A DNA stretch of 64,000 nt, taken from the NCBI GenBank assembly GCA_900313905.1, contig OMTG01000080.1, forward strand, positions 1 through 64,000, read 5' to 3'. Each line of letters opens with the position of its first letter. Position 1 is the stretch's first letter. The position numbers and the translations under genes are program-made. Below the pieces are notes generated by a model, which had not been told where the DNA came from, searched no databases, and saw only the letters and a list, made by a program, of their open reading frames with translations. The stretch is from an uncultured Actinomycetes bacterium. GTDB lineage: Bacteria; Actinomycetota; Coriobacteriia; Coriobacteriales; Atopobiaceae. Positions 56,015-64,000 of this stretch are shown one piece after another.

Positions 56015-57481
56015 TTATGCCTTGCCAGCCGAAGCTGCTGCGGACGTGCTCTTCTTCGAGGACGTCTTCGTCGAGGATGACGTGGTCGACGACGTGGAGG
56101 TGTCAGACGTTCCCGCTGTGGACGAGGATGTTGAGCCCGTGCCAGAAGAGGAGGCATCGGCCGTCGCATCCTTGCTCGTCGTGCTTGCATCCGTGCTCGT
56201 GCCGTCAGAGGACGAGGTGGCCGCATTGGAGCCATCTGTCGTCGTGGTCGTCGTCTGGGGCACCTTGATCGTGAGCGTGCCCAGCCCCGATGTCTTGGTA
56301 TCGAAGGCCTGCGTCACACCGTTCTTCGTGACCGTGACGGCCGAGGTATCCCCCACCTGGATGCTCATGGTATCCGTCGGCTCGTAGGTCTGGGTCCAGG
56401 GGCCTGTCACCGACTCGGCGACCATGCTCTTCCCATCGACCGTGATCTCGACCCATGAGACGCTGTTGTCGGAGACGGTCACGACCACTTCCGTCTTCTC
56501 GGGCGTGGTCGTCGTCGATGTGGAGGACGTATCGGTCGTCGATTTCGTCTGCGACGCAGCCGTGCTGTCCTGGGAGCTGCTGCCCTGGGAGGAGCTCTGG
56601 GAATTCGAGCTCGTGCCTGAATCCGTGCTGGTGGTCGTCGTGACGGGCACCGTCGAGGACGAATCATCCGATTCGCCGACCGCATGGTTCACGCACGATC
56701 CGACCGAAAGGACGATGATGAGGGTCAGGACCAGAGCGACGATGATGCCGAGCATGATGACGGTATTCTGGTTCCCGAGCAGCGGCTGTGGCTGGCTGCG
56801 GCGGCGCTGCTGCCGTCTCGGGCGGTCCACATTCGGGCGCTGGGGGTTGGCGATGTTCCTTGAATACCTGCGCCCCTGGGCGGAGTTCGCCGCCTCATAG
56901 GGAGAGGTCGTCTGCCCATAGCGCATGTCGTCGGTATAGCCCTGCTCGACTGGGCGCGTCTCTATCCTCTGCGCGGAGCCATATAAATCGCTCGATCCCT
57001 GCCGAGCGCCTGAGGTGCGGTCCCGGCGCGCAGTCCTTGGTGCCTGCTGCGGGTTGCGTGCCGTATAGGGGCGGCCCTGCTGGGAGCGCTGCCTCTGGCC
57101 ATATGCCTGGCTCTGCCCGGCTGGATAGGATGCATCCTGCTGCGATCCGTAGCGGTCCTGCTGGGCTGCCCTTCTGTCCTGATAGGATCGCCGTGCCTCA
57201 TCGCGCGAGCGGCGGCGGTCCCTGCTGTCTCCATGTTCGTACACGTCTAGGTCCTCGTTGAATTGCCGTATCACTGCCTGATCGTCCAAACCAAGATAGC
57301 GCGCATAAGATCCGACCATGCTCTGCGCATAGCCATTGTTCGGAATCGACGCGAAATCGCCGCGTTCGAAGGCATCCAGGATGCGCTCCTTCATGCAGAG
57401 ATCGTGGGCTGCCTGTCCGAGGGTGATTCCGAGCTGCCTGCGGCGATCAGCCAGCAGCGTGCTGAACCGTGCCTGGGCCAT
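56015..57481 (-). CDS. RodZ-like protein (HTH + transmembrane + DUF4115) with S/T-rich ends
   Basis: A 488-residue cell-shape protein candidate. N-terminal HTH_25 domain (about 1-75: LADRRRQLGITLGQAAHDLC, then YAQSMVGSYARYLGLDDQAV) binds MreB in RodZ. A long Q/R/S-rich cytosolic linker (about 75-235) follows, one membrane helix (NTVIMLGIIVALVLTLIIVL, about 237-262) and an outside DUF4115-like beta domain (VSWVEITVDGKSMVAESV, then GLGTLTIKVP). Both flanks of that domain are low-complexity S/T/D. The start is ATG 57481, 1 bp after the ftsK stop codon. Confidence 0.88.
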   Translation of the reverse strand: MAQARFSTLLADRRRQLGITLGQAAHDLCMKERILDAFERGDFASIPNNGYAQSMVGSYARYLGLDDQAVIRQFNEDLDVYEHGDSRDRRRSRDEARRSYQDRRAAQQDRYGSQQDASYPAGQSQAYGQRQRSQQGRPYTARNPQQAPRTARRDRTSGARQGSSDLYGSAQRIETRPVEQGYTDDMRYGQTTSPYEAANSAQGRRYSRNIANPQRPNVDRPRRQQRRRSQPQPLLGNQNTVIMLGIIVALVLTLIIVLSVGSCVNHAVGESDDSSSTVPVTTTTSTDSGTSSNSQSSSQGSSSQDSTAASQTKSTTDTSSTSTTTTPEKTEVVVTVSDNSVSWVEITVDGKSMVAESVTGPWTQTYEPTDTMSIQVGDTSAVTVTKNGVTQAFDTKTSGLGTLTIKVPQTTTTTTDGSNAATSSSDGTSTDASTTSKDATADASSSGTGSTSSSTAGTSDTSTSSTTSSSTKTSSKKSTSAAASAGKA

Positions 57482-57482
57482 C

Positions 57483-60116
57483 CTACTCGACCTCCCGATA
57501 CTTCTCTTCAGCAATCCTCAGCTCTTCGAGCCCCGCTTCGTCGAGGAGCACCTCACGGGGCTTCGAGCCATCCGGCGGCCCCACGATGCCCTTGCTCTCG
57601 AGCATGTCCATGATGCGGCCAGCGCGTGCATAGCCCACCTTGAGGCGGCGCTGCAGGCCCGAGGTGGATCCAAGCTGCGAATCCACGACGATCTGTGCAG
57701 CCTCCCACACGAGGGGGTCGTCGTCCTCGGCGGCAGACTGGCCCGATGCGGAGCCATCCACGCTTCCCGGCGTCACCGCCGAGAGGATCTCGGAGTGGTA
57801 GTCGGCCTCGAAGTGGTCCTTCACGAAGGCGACCACGCTCTCGATCTCGTCGTCCGAGACATAGCAGCCCAAGGCACGCTTCGGCTTGCGTCCACGCAGC
57901 CGGTAGAGCATGTCGCCCGACCCCAGCAGGCGCTCTGCACCCGTCGCATCGAGGATGATGCGGGAGTTCACGGAGGAGTCGACCGACAGCGCGACGCGGT
58001 TGTCGATGTTGGCCTTGATGAGGCCGGTCACGACATCGGCCGAAGGACGCTGGGTCGCGACGATCAGATGGATGCCTGCCGCTCGTCCAAGCTGTGCGAT
58101 GCGGACGATCGAGGCCTCGACATCCTTCCTCGCCACCATCATGAGGTCGGAGAGCTCGTCGATCACGATCACGAAATAGGGCATGTGCTCAGGTGGATGC
58201 TCCATGTCGGCCCATTTGTCGCCGTCTATGTTCGCATTGAAGGTCTTGATGTCGCGCACCTTGTAATGCTCGAAGACCTTGAGGCGGCGCTCCATCTCGG
58301 AGACGCCCCACTGCAGGGCGCCTGCCGCCTGATGCGGATCGGTCACGACCGGCACATAGAGATGGGGCAGGCCATTGTAGCCGGTGAATTCGACACGCTT
58401 CGGATCGATCATGATCATGCGCACCTGCTGAGGCGTCGCACGCATGAGCATCGAGACGATGATGGTATTGAGGAGCACCGACTTGCCAGAGCCCGTCGTG
58501 CCTGCCACGAGCAGGTGCGGGAGTTTCGCGATATCGACCGTGATGGGCCTTCCTTCGGTATCGCGGCCGAATGCCACCTCGAGCGGGCTCTGGCTCTTCG
58601 CATAGGGCAGCACATCGCCGAGGCAGACGCTCTGGCGCTCCTTGTTCGGAATCTCGATGCCAACAAGCGAGGTGCCCGGGATGGGGGCGAAGATGCGGAC
58701 TGAAGTCGCTGCGAGCGAGAGGGCGATATCGTCCTCGAGGTTCGTGATGCGGCTCACACGCTCGCCTTCGCCCATCGAGATCTGGAACGTCGTGACGATC
58801 GGGCCCGAGACCCAGCCGACGACCTTGCTCGTGAGGCCGAACTCCTCAAGCGTGCTCTGGAGGCGCGCAGCGGTCGCCTTGAGCTCATCCTGCGAGCTCA
58901 TGCTCTGGGCCGAGTCGGGATTCGATTCGAGGAGCGAGAGCGGCGGCAGCTCGGGGTTGTCGGCAGAGGCATCCTTCGCCGGCACGATGGCAGGCGTCTC
59001 CGCCTTCTGGGAGGAGGCCGCAAACGGCTTGAGGCGGCGCTTCTTGGTCGACCCCTCCTTCTGGGCAGAGGCCTTGTCCTCGGCCTCCTTCTTCGCAGCT
59101 GCGTCGCGGAGGAAGTCAGGGACGTTCTCATGCTGCGGCGCTGCAGCTGCCACCGTGGCAGTCGCAGGATCTGCCGTCACATTCGATGCATCGGAGTCGT
59201 CGGCCACATCCTTGGCCGGCTCGGCATGCTTGAGCGAGAGGCGGGGATGGCGCTTCTTCTTGGGGGCCTCGGCCTCATCGGAAGCAGCATCCTGCGCCTT
59301 CTTGCCACGCTTCAGCACGGTCGTCTTGCGTTCGCCGATATAGGTCGTCTTCCCCTCCCCCGTCTCATCGAAGAGCCTTGTGGGAGCGGTGCCATCAGGA
59401 TCGTCCATATCGGAGAAGAGGTCGTCCACGCTCTGGATGGGGGAAGCAGCAGCGCCGCCGAAGGCAGCCTCCGGCACGGCTTTGGCCTGTGCCCTCTGCG
59501 CCTGGGCAGCAAGCCTTCCCTGCTTTGCCTGCTCTACCGTTCGCTTCATGCCCTCCTGCATCTTCTGGAAGGAGAGGCCACAGACGAGGATGCCCGTGAC
59601 GATGAGGGCGACGAGGACGACATTCGCGATGATGCGTCCCACCAGGGCAAGCAGCGCCCATGCAAGGGCGCCGCCCACGATGCCGCCGGTCGTCTCCACG
59701 TACCCCTCCATCAGGAAGATCTGGCTGGGGGCCGACTCAGGCACGCCGCCATTCACCGAGAAGAGGGCAAGGATCGCAAGGACGATGGGCCCGAGGCCAC
59801 ACGCCACGCGCTTCGACCCCACGACGTCGCGCTGCATGAAATGGGAGATGGCAAAGACGACGATGGCGATGGGGCACAGGATGGCACCGACCCCGAAGAG
59901 GTAGGTGAGCCCGGCACCCAGCAAGGAAGTCACGATGGCGGTCGTCGGAAAGACGAGGGATACCACCATCGCGACGGCAAGCACGATGAGGGCCACCGCC
60001 AGGATGTCCTGCCTGACGGATGGCTCGATGACGGCAGGAGCATTCTGCTGCACCTGTGGCTTGGCCGAGCGGCCCTTTTTCTGCTGTGCGTTCTGTCCCT
60101 TGCGTTGAGAAGCCAT
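57483..60116 (-). CDS. ftsK: DNA translocase FtsK/SpoIIIE
   Basis: An 877-residue septal DNA pump. About four N-terminal membrane helices (25-170), an Ala/Lys/Glu-rich linker (about 200-400), and the motor domain from about 430 with Walker A in VAGTTGSGKSVLLN (about 540) and Walker B in FVIVIDELSDLM. The C-terminal gamma domain (about 800-877, SGLQRRLKVGYARAGRIMDM) reads KOPS/SRS orientation sequences. Its ATG follows the RNase J stop codon directly; rodZ follows after 1 bp. Confidence 0.96.
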   Translation of the reverse strand: MASQRKGQNAQQKKGRSAKPQVQQNAPAVIEPSVRQDILAVALIVLAVAMVVSLVFPTTAIVTSLLGAGLTYLFGVGAILCPIAIVVFAISHFMQRDVVGSKRVACGLGPIVLAILALFSVNGGVPESAPSQIFLMEGYVETTGGIVGGALAWALLALVGRIIANVVLVALIVTGILVCGLSFQKMQEGMKRTVEQAKQGRLAAQAQRAQAKAVPEAAFGGAAASPIQSVDDLFSDMDDPDGTAPTRLFDETGEGKTTYIGERKTTVLKRGKKAQDAASDEAEAPKKKRHPRLSLKHAEPAKDVADDSDASNVTADPATATVAAAAPQHENVPDFLRDAAAKKEAEDKASAQKEGSTKKRRLKPFAASSQKAETPAIVPAKDASADNPELPPLSLLESNPDSAQSMSSQDELKATAARLQSTLEEFGLTSKVVGWVSGPIVTTFQISMGEGERVSRITNLEDDIALSLAATSVRIFAPIPGTSLVGIEIPNKERQSVCLGDVLPYAKSQSPLEVAFGRDTEGRPITVDIAKLPHLLVAGTTGSGKSVLLNTIIVSMLMRATPQQVRMIMIDPKRVEFTGYNGLPHLYVPVVTDPHQAAGALQWGVSEMERRLKVFEHYKVRDIKTFNANIDGDKWADMEHPPEHMPYFVIVIDELSDLMMVARKDVEASIVRIAQLGRAAGIHLIVATQRPSADVVTGLIKANIDNRVALSVDSSVNSRIILDATGAERLLGSGDMLYRLRGRKPKRALGCYVSDDEIESVVAFVKDHFEADYHSEILSAVTPGSVDGSASGQSAAEDDDPLVWEAAQIVVDSQLGSTSGLQRRLKVGYARAGRIMDMLESKGIVGPPDGSKPREVLLDEAGLEELRIAEEKYREVE

Positions 60117-61778
60117 TTACACCTCCAGGACGACCGGGATGACCATCGGCCTCGTGTGCGTCCTGTTCCAGAGATAGTTGGAGAGTCCATTGCGTGCTGC
60201 CTTGCGCATCGCATCGATCGTCGCATTGCCGGAGATCTTGTTGACGGCCGCACGGACGGAATCCTCTGCGCCACCGATGAGCTCCTCGTCGTTTGCGGCC
60301 GAGAAGCCACGGCTCGAGAGGTCGACGTCCTCGACCTTGTGGGTGCGCGAAGAGGTCGTGACGACGCAGGTGACGATGCCGTCGGTCGCAAGACGCTTGC
60401 GGTCGCGCAGCACGACAGGATCGGCATCAGAGACCGAGCCGCCGTCCACGTACACGACGCCGGAGTCAACCGGGGCCGAACGGCGTACCTTGTGGCGGCG
60501 CATCTCGAGCGTGTCGCCGTTGTCGCAGACGAAGATGTTCTCGTCGGGGATGCCCATCTGGCGGGCAAGCTCGGCGTGCGCCCTCAGGTGCACTGCCTCG
60601 CCGTGGACCGGCATGAAGTACTTCGGATGCACCATGGCGAGCATGAGCTTGAGCTCCTCCTGGGAGCCATGGCCCGAGACATGCACGAGCGTGTTGCTCT
60701 TGTCGTAGATGTAGCATCCAAGCTTCGAGAGCGAGTTGATGACGCCCTGGACGCTCTTCTCGTTGCCCGGGACCGGCGTGGCGGAGATGATGACCGTATC
60801 TCCCTCGTGGATCGAGAGGGACTTGTGCTCGCCGTTCGCCATGCGCGAGAGCGCGGAGAGCGGCTCGCCCTGCGATCCCGTGCACATGACGACGATCTTC
60901 TCGTCGGGTATGGAGTCCACATCGTAGGCATCGATGATGTCCTCATCGGCGATGTTGAGGTAGCCGAGCTCTCGGGCGATGGCGGTGTTCGTGACCATCG
61001 AGCGGCCGGTCACGACGACCTTGCGGCCGACAGCCGTGGCGGCATCGCAGATCTGCTGCAGGCGATGGATATGGCTCGAGAAGGACGCGACGAAGACGCG
61101 TCCCGGAGCATTCTTGATGATGTGGCGAAGGGCGGGGCCGACCGCTGCCTCGGAGGGCGTGAAGCCGGGCTTGGTCGCATTCGTCGAATCGGAGAGCAGG
61201 AGGTCGACGCCCATGGAGGCGAAGCGGTTGATCGCTGCATAGTCAGGGCGCACGCCGTCAATCGGCGTCTGGTCGAGCTTGAAGTCGCCCGTATGCATGA
61301 CCGTGCCGGCAGGGCACTTGAGGTAGACGCCAAGCGATGCCGGAATCGAGTGCGTCATGCTGAAGAAGTTGACCGTGAACTCGCCGAGCTCGATCTTCGA
61401 GCCGTCCGTCACCTCGCGGAAATCCGGATTCTTGATGCGGTGCTCCTCGAGCTTGCCTTCGATGAGCTTGAGGGTGAGCTTCGATGAGAAGATGGGCACC
61501 TTATGGGTGAGGTCCTGCAGAAGGTAGGGCATCGCCCCCGTGTGGTCCTCATGCCCGTGGGTCACGATGATGCCACGGAGCTTCTCTTCGTTCTCCAGCA
61601 CGTAGGTATAGTCGGGCAGCACCAAGTCAACGCCGGGCATATCGTCGTCCGGGAACATGATGCCGGCATCGATCAGGATCATGTCGTCGCCGTACTCGAA
61701 GGCGGTCATGTTCTTGCCAATGCCATCCAAGCCCCCAAGCGGTATGACCTTGAGGGACTTCACTTCAGTTTTTGCCAT
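60117..61778 (-). CDS. rnj: Ribonuclease J
   Basis: A 553-residue metallo-beta-lactamase/beta-CASP RNase with endo- and 5'-exonuclease activity. VIPLGGLDGIGKNMTAFEYG at the start, the zinc motif VTHGHEDHTGAMPYL (HxHxDH, about 72-80), HTGDFKLD, and ATG-type MCTGSQGEPLSALSRMANG of beta-CASP are clear. The C-terminal domain of about 100 residues is present. ATG 61778 has AAGGAG upstream; longer in-frame frames to 61898 lack support. It is the first gene of the rnj-ftsK operon. Confidence 0.96.
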   Translation of the reverse strand: MAKTEVKSLKVIPLGGLDGIGKNMTAFEYGDDMILIDAGIMFPDDDMPGVDLVLPDYTYVLENEEKLRGIIVTHGHEDHTGAMPYLLQDLTHKVPIFSSKLTLKLIEGKLEEHRIKNPDFREVTDGSKIELGEFTVNFFSMTHSIPASLGVYLKCPAGTVMHTGDFKLDQTPIDGVRPDYAAINRFASMGVDLLLSDSTNATKPGFTPSEAAVGPALRHIIKNAPGRVFVASFSSHIHRLQQICDAATAVGRKVVVTGRSMVTNTAIARELGYLNIADEDIIDAYDVDSIPDEKIVVMCTGSQGEPLSALSRMANGEHKSLSIHEGDTVIISATPVPGNEKSVQGVINSLSKLGCYIYDKSNTLVHVSGHGSQEELKLMLAMVHPKYFMPVHGEAVHLRAHAELARQMGIPDENIFVCDNGDTLEMRRHKVRRSAPVDSGVVYVDGGSVSDADPVVLRDRKRLATDGIVTCVVTTSSRTHKVEDVDLSSRGFSAANDEELIGGAEDSVRAAVNKISGNATIDAMRKAARNGLSNYLWNRTHTRPMVIPVVLEV

Positions 61779-62058
61779 CGAGGATTCTATCTCCTTCCAT
61801 GTGATGGGTTTGCATTTCGTTCGTACCTGCACAGCCAGCGCTGATGTTGTTGCCAGGCTGTGCTTGCTTGCATTGATTCGGGGGCCATGCGCCATCACAG
61901 GCGCGGCCGCGCTTTCCTACCCTCTGATAGTACCCGACTGGAGCACCTTCGGAAGCGTTGCGCATGAAGCGCCATGATTATTCTTGAGTTCTGTAAAAAG
62001 GGGTGGGAACCTTCACAGTCCCCACCCCTCCTGTCTGGAATATGCCAGATGCTCTGGA
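61779..62058 (-). other. Spacer between pnp and rnj
   Basis: Contains the pnp terminator at 62000-62028, then about 200 bp of leader before rnj with no gene I can support. The rnj promoter should be here; I see no clear -35/-10 pair. Confidence 0.4.
62000..62028 (-). terminator. Terminator of pnp
   Basis: GGGGTGGG (62000-62007) and CCCACCCC (62021-62028) form the stem. The minus strand then reads TTTTTACAG, a clear T tract, about 30 bp past the pnp stop codon. Confidence 0.88.
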
Positions 62059-64000
62059 CTAGGCGTCGTGATGGCGGCGCGGCTGGCGGCCGTGCGGCGC
62101 ATCATCCGAGCCACCCTTGCGTCCGCCGTTGTCGCCCGGACGGCGCGTATGGCGCTGCCGGCGCTCGCCGGAATCCTCGCGGGCCCCATGGTCTCCGCCA
62201 TTCGAGTGGGGAGCCTCAGGCTTGTCGAGGCGATCGAGGCTGATCTTGCCCTTCTCGTCGACCTCGAGGACCTTGACCTTGACCTCGTCGCCGATGTTCA
62301 GGACGTCCTCGACCTTATCGACACGGCCCTTGGCGACACGGGAGATGTGGAGCAGGCCGTCCTTGCCCGGAAGGAGCTCGATGAAGGCGCCGAAGGGCTG
62401 GATGCCGACAACGCGGCCGGTGTACTCCTCGCCGACCTCGGGGACCTTCACGATGGCCTTGATGCGCTCGGCTGCTGCATCTCCTGCACCATTGATGCCG
62501 GAGATGAAGACAGTGCCGTCCTCCTGGACATCGACGGTCGCGCCCGTCTCTTCCTGGATGCCACGGATGACCTTGCCGCCAGAGCCGATGACATCGCGGA
62601 TCTTGTCGGTCGGGATGTGGAGGCTGATGATCTGCGGAGCGGTCGGCTTCGTGTGCTCACGCGGAGCAGGGATTGCATCGAGCATCGCATCGAGGATGAA
62701 CATGCGGCCCTCATGCGCCTGCAGGAGCGCTGCACGCAGGATCTCGGGCGTGAGGCCCGTCGCCTTGTTGTCCATCTGCATGGCCGTGATGCCCTTGGTC
62801 GTGCCGGTGACCTTGAAGTCCATGTCGCCGAGGAAGTCCTCGAGGCCCTGGATGTCGGTCAGGACGACAGTCTTGCCCTCCTCCTGGATGAGGCCCATGG
62901 CGACACCGGAGACCGGACGCTTGATGGGCACGCCGGCATCCATGAGGGCGAGCGTGGAGCCACATGTCGATGCCATGCTCGAGGAGCCATTGGACTCCAT
63001 GACCTCAGAGACGACACGGATCGTGTAGGGGAACTCCTCCTCGGACGGGATGACCGGGAGAAGGGCACGCTCGGCGAGGTTGCCGTGGCCGATCTCGCGG
63101 CGCTTCGGAGAGCCCATGCGGCCCGTCTCGCCGGTGCAGAACGGCGGGAAGTTGTAGTGGTGGATGTAGCGCTTGCCCTCGACCGGCTCGATCGTGTCAA
63201 GGCGCTGCCACTCGTTGAGCATGCCAAGCGTGCAGACCGAGAGGACCTGGGTCTGTCCACGCTGGAAGAGGCCGGAGCCATGGACGCGCGGCAGGTAGTC
63301 CGGCTTGATCATGAGCGGCCTGACCTCGTTTGCCTTGCGGCCATCGACGCGCTCGCCGGTCTCGACGACCATGCGGCGCATGGCATGCTTCTCGAGGCTC
63401 TTGAGCTCGACCGGGATGGCGCGGCTCCACTCGGCCTGCTCCTCCTCGGAGAACTCGGCGGTGATGGAGGCCTTGAGGGCCTCGACCTTGTCGATGCGGG
63501 AGAGCTTGTCCGGATCCTTGAGGGCTGCGCTCATCTCGTCGTAGTGGGCGAAGATGCGGTCATGGACCTCGGCGATCGGCTCGTCGAGGATGTACTCATG
63601 CTTCGGGAAGGGGCCATTGGCGGCCTTCACCTTGTCGAAGAAGACCTTCTCCTGCTCGCAGAAGGCAGCGATGGCCTCCTGGCCGAATGCCATGGCGGCG
63701 AGCATGTCGTCCTCGGAGATCTCCTGGGCGCCCGCCTCGAGCATGCTGATGAAGGTGGCAGAGCCGCCGAGCTCGAGGTCGAGATCGGAGGTCTTGCGCT
63801 CCTCGTAGGTCGGGTTCACGATGAACTCGCCCGTCTCGGTGTTGCGGCCGATCCTCACGCAGGCAAGCGGGCCCTCGAAGGGCACGCCACCGACCGTGAG
63901 GGCTGCGGAAGCGGCCATGACGCAGATGGTGTCAACCGGGTTGATCTGGTCGGCGACGAGCGTCGTGGCGACAATCTGGACCTCGTTGCGGAAGCCATCC
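62059..64000 (-). CDS. pnp: Polyribonucleotide nucleotidyltransferase (5' end outside the window)
   Basis: The C-terminal 647 or so residues of PNPase, a trimeric phosphorolytic 3'-5' exoribonuclease. The reading frame continues past the right edge; the first codons seen spell the conserved GFRNEVQIVATTLVADQINP. RNase PH domain 2 holds KRREIGHGNLAERALLP and SNGSSSMASTCGSTLALMDA. KH (IPTDKIRDVIGSGGKVI) and S1 (VGEEYTGRVVGIQPFGAFIE) domains follow. The last 50 residues are a charged G/R/H-rich tail. The methionine at 63918 is internal, not the start. Confidence 0.96.
   Translation of the reverse strand, partial: DGFRNEVQIVATTLVADQINPVDTICVMAASAALTVGGVPFEGPLACVRIGRNTETGEFIVNPTYEERKTSDLDLELGGSATFISMLEAGAQEISEDDMLAAMAFGQEAIAAFCEQEKVFFDKVKAANGPFPKHEYILDEPIAEVHDRIFAHYDEMSAALKDPDKLSRIDKVEALKASITAEFSEEEQAEWSRAIPVELKSLEKHAMRRMVVETGERVDGRKANEVRPLMIKPDYLPRVHGSGLFQRGQTQVLSVCTLGMLNEWQRLDTIEPVEGKRYIHHYNFPPFCTGETGRMGSPKRREIGHGNLAERALLPVIPSEEEFPYTIRVVSEVMESNGSSSMASTCGSTLALMDAGVPIKRPVSGVAMGLIQEEGKTVVLTDIQGLEDFLGDMDFKVTGTTKGITAMQMDNKATGLTPEILRAALLQAHEGRMFILDAMLDAIPAPREHTKPTAPQIISLHIPTDKIRDVIGSGGKVIRGIQEETGATVDVQEDGTVFISGINGAGDAAAERIKAIVKVPEVGEEYTGRVVGIQPFGAFIELLPGKDGLLHISRVAKGRVDKVEDVLNIGDEVKVKVLEVDEKGKISLDRLDKPEAPHSNGGDHGAREDSGERRQRHTRRPGDNGGRKGGSDDAPHGRQPRRHHDA

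Noticed and set aside
59130-61487. A 785-codon plus-strand open frame
   Set aside because: It is antisense to ftsK and rnj, has a D/H/R-rich composition typical of shadow frames, and no ribosome site or family motif.
1-64000. CRISPR array, prophage or integrative element
   Set aside because: No regularly spaced long repeats, integrase or phage structural genes were seen. Gene order and composition look like core chromosome apart from the short AT-rich spacers.

Overview
The window is a 64 kb piece of a GC-rich (about 60% by eye), gene-dense bacterial chromosome. It holds 64 protein-coding genes that I can support, two of them cut by the window ends. I saw no rRNA, tRNA, CRISPR array, insertion sequence or prophage. 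Ribosome binding sites are strong (AGGAGG type) and GTG/TTG starts are common. FHA and MerR genes of GarA/FtsR type sit side by side, a LysM protein lies between lexA and nrdR, and a recA-pgsA-ftsK-pnp block includes spoVS. My best guess is a Coriobacteriia actinobacterium, perhaps Olsenella/Atopobiaceae-like. That is inference from gene content, not a database match.

Layout. 1-4.8 kb: a truncated gene, a Gfo/Idh oxidoreductase-VOC-RpiR regulator cluster, a UPF0303 gene, a basic-tailed hypothetical protein and a flavin/ferredoxin fusion. 4.9-12.7 kb: a complete minus-strand oligopeptide ABC operon with two tandem OppA-type binding proteins. 13-17.6 kb: single small enzymes and small unknown proteins (alkyltransferase-like protein, alpha/beta hydrolase, VOC protein, YgjP-like metalloprotease, hotdog thioesterase, isochorismatase). 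17.7-23.2 kb: a four-gene redox and nickel cluster in which hypB and hypA flank a large Fe-S flavoprotein, with no hydrogenase present. 23.2-30.8 kb: flavin reductase, DUF4236 protein, PHP phosphatase, D-2-hydroxyacid dehydrogenase, radical SAM protein, an XRE regulator with a membrane partner, and a patatin. 30.9-37.9 kb: a plus-strand run of CDP-alcohol phosphatidyltransferase, D,D-carboxypeptidase, GcvT-like protein, RidA, FHA, MerR, apt and a ClC transporter. 37.9-38.6 kb: a 640-bp gene-poor stretch with a catabolite/LacI-type palindrome and possible gene debris. 38.6-44 kb: trxB, purine permease, dut, nrdR, LysM protein, lexA and an acyltransferase-like membrane protein.

44-64 kb is a nearly continuous minus-strand housekeeping block. 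Read in transcription order it runs pnp, then rnj-ftsK-rodZ-yajQ-rimO-pgsA-cinA, then recA-recX, then rny-(GHKL ATPase)-spoVS-miaB-miaA-hflX. The order resembles the Bacillus pnp to miaB region. Many junctions are 1-4 nt gaps or ATGA overlaps.

The genes form several coherent modules. recA, lexA and the LysM cell-division-inhibitor candidate all carry CGAAC-N4-GTTYG type SOS boxes placed in or next to recognisable promoters. RNase Y, RNase J and PNPase supply RNA decay. MiaA, MiaB, RimO and HflX modify or service tRNA and ribosomes. RodZ, FtsK, D,D-carboxypeptidase and the LysM protein act at the envelope and division site. The most unusual items are a MutL-like GHKL ATPase inserted between rny and spoVS, an XRE autoregulatory operator with three repeats spaced exactly 24 bp apart, and the hypBA flavoprotein cluster without a hydrogenase.
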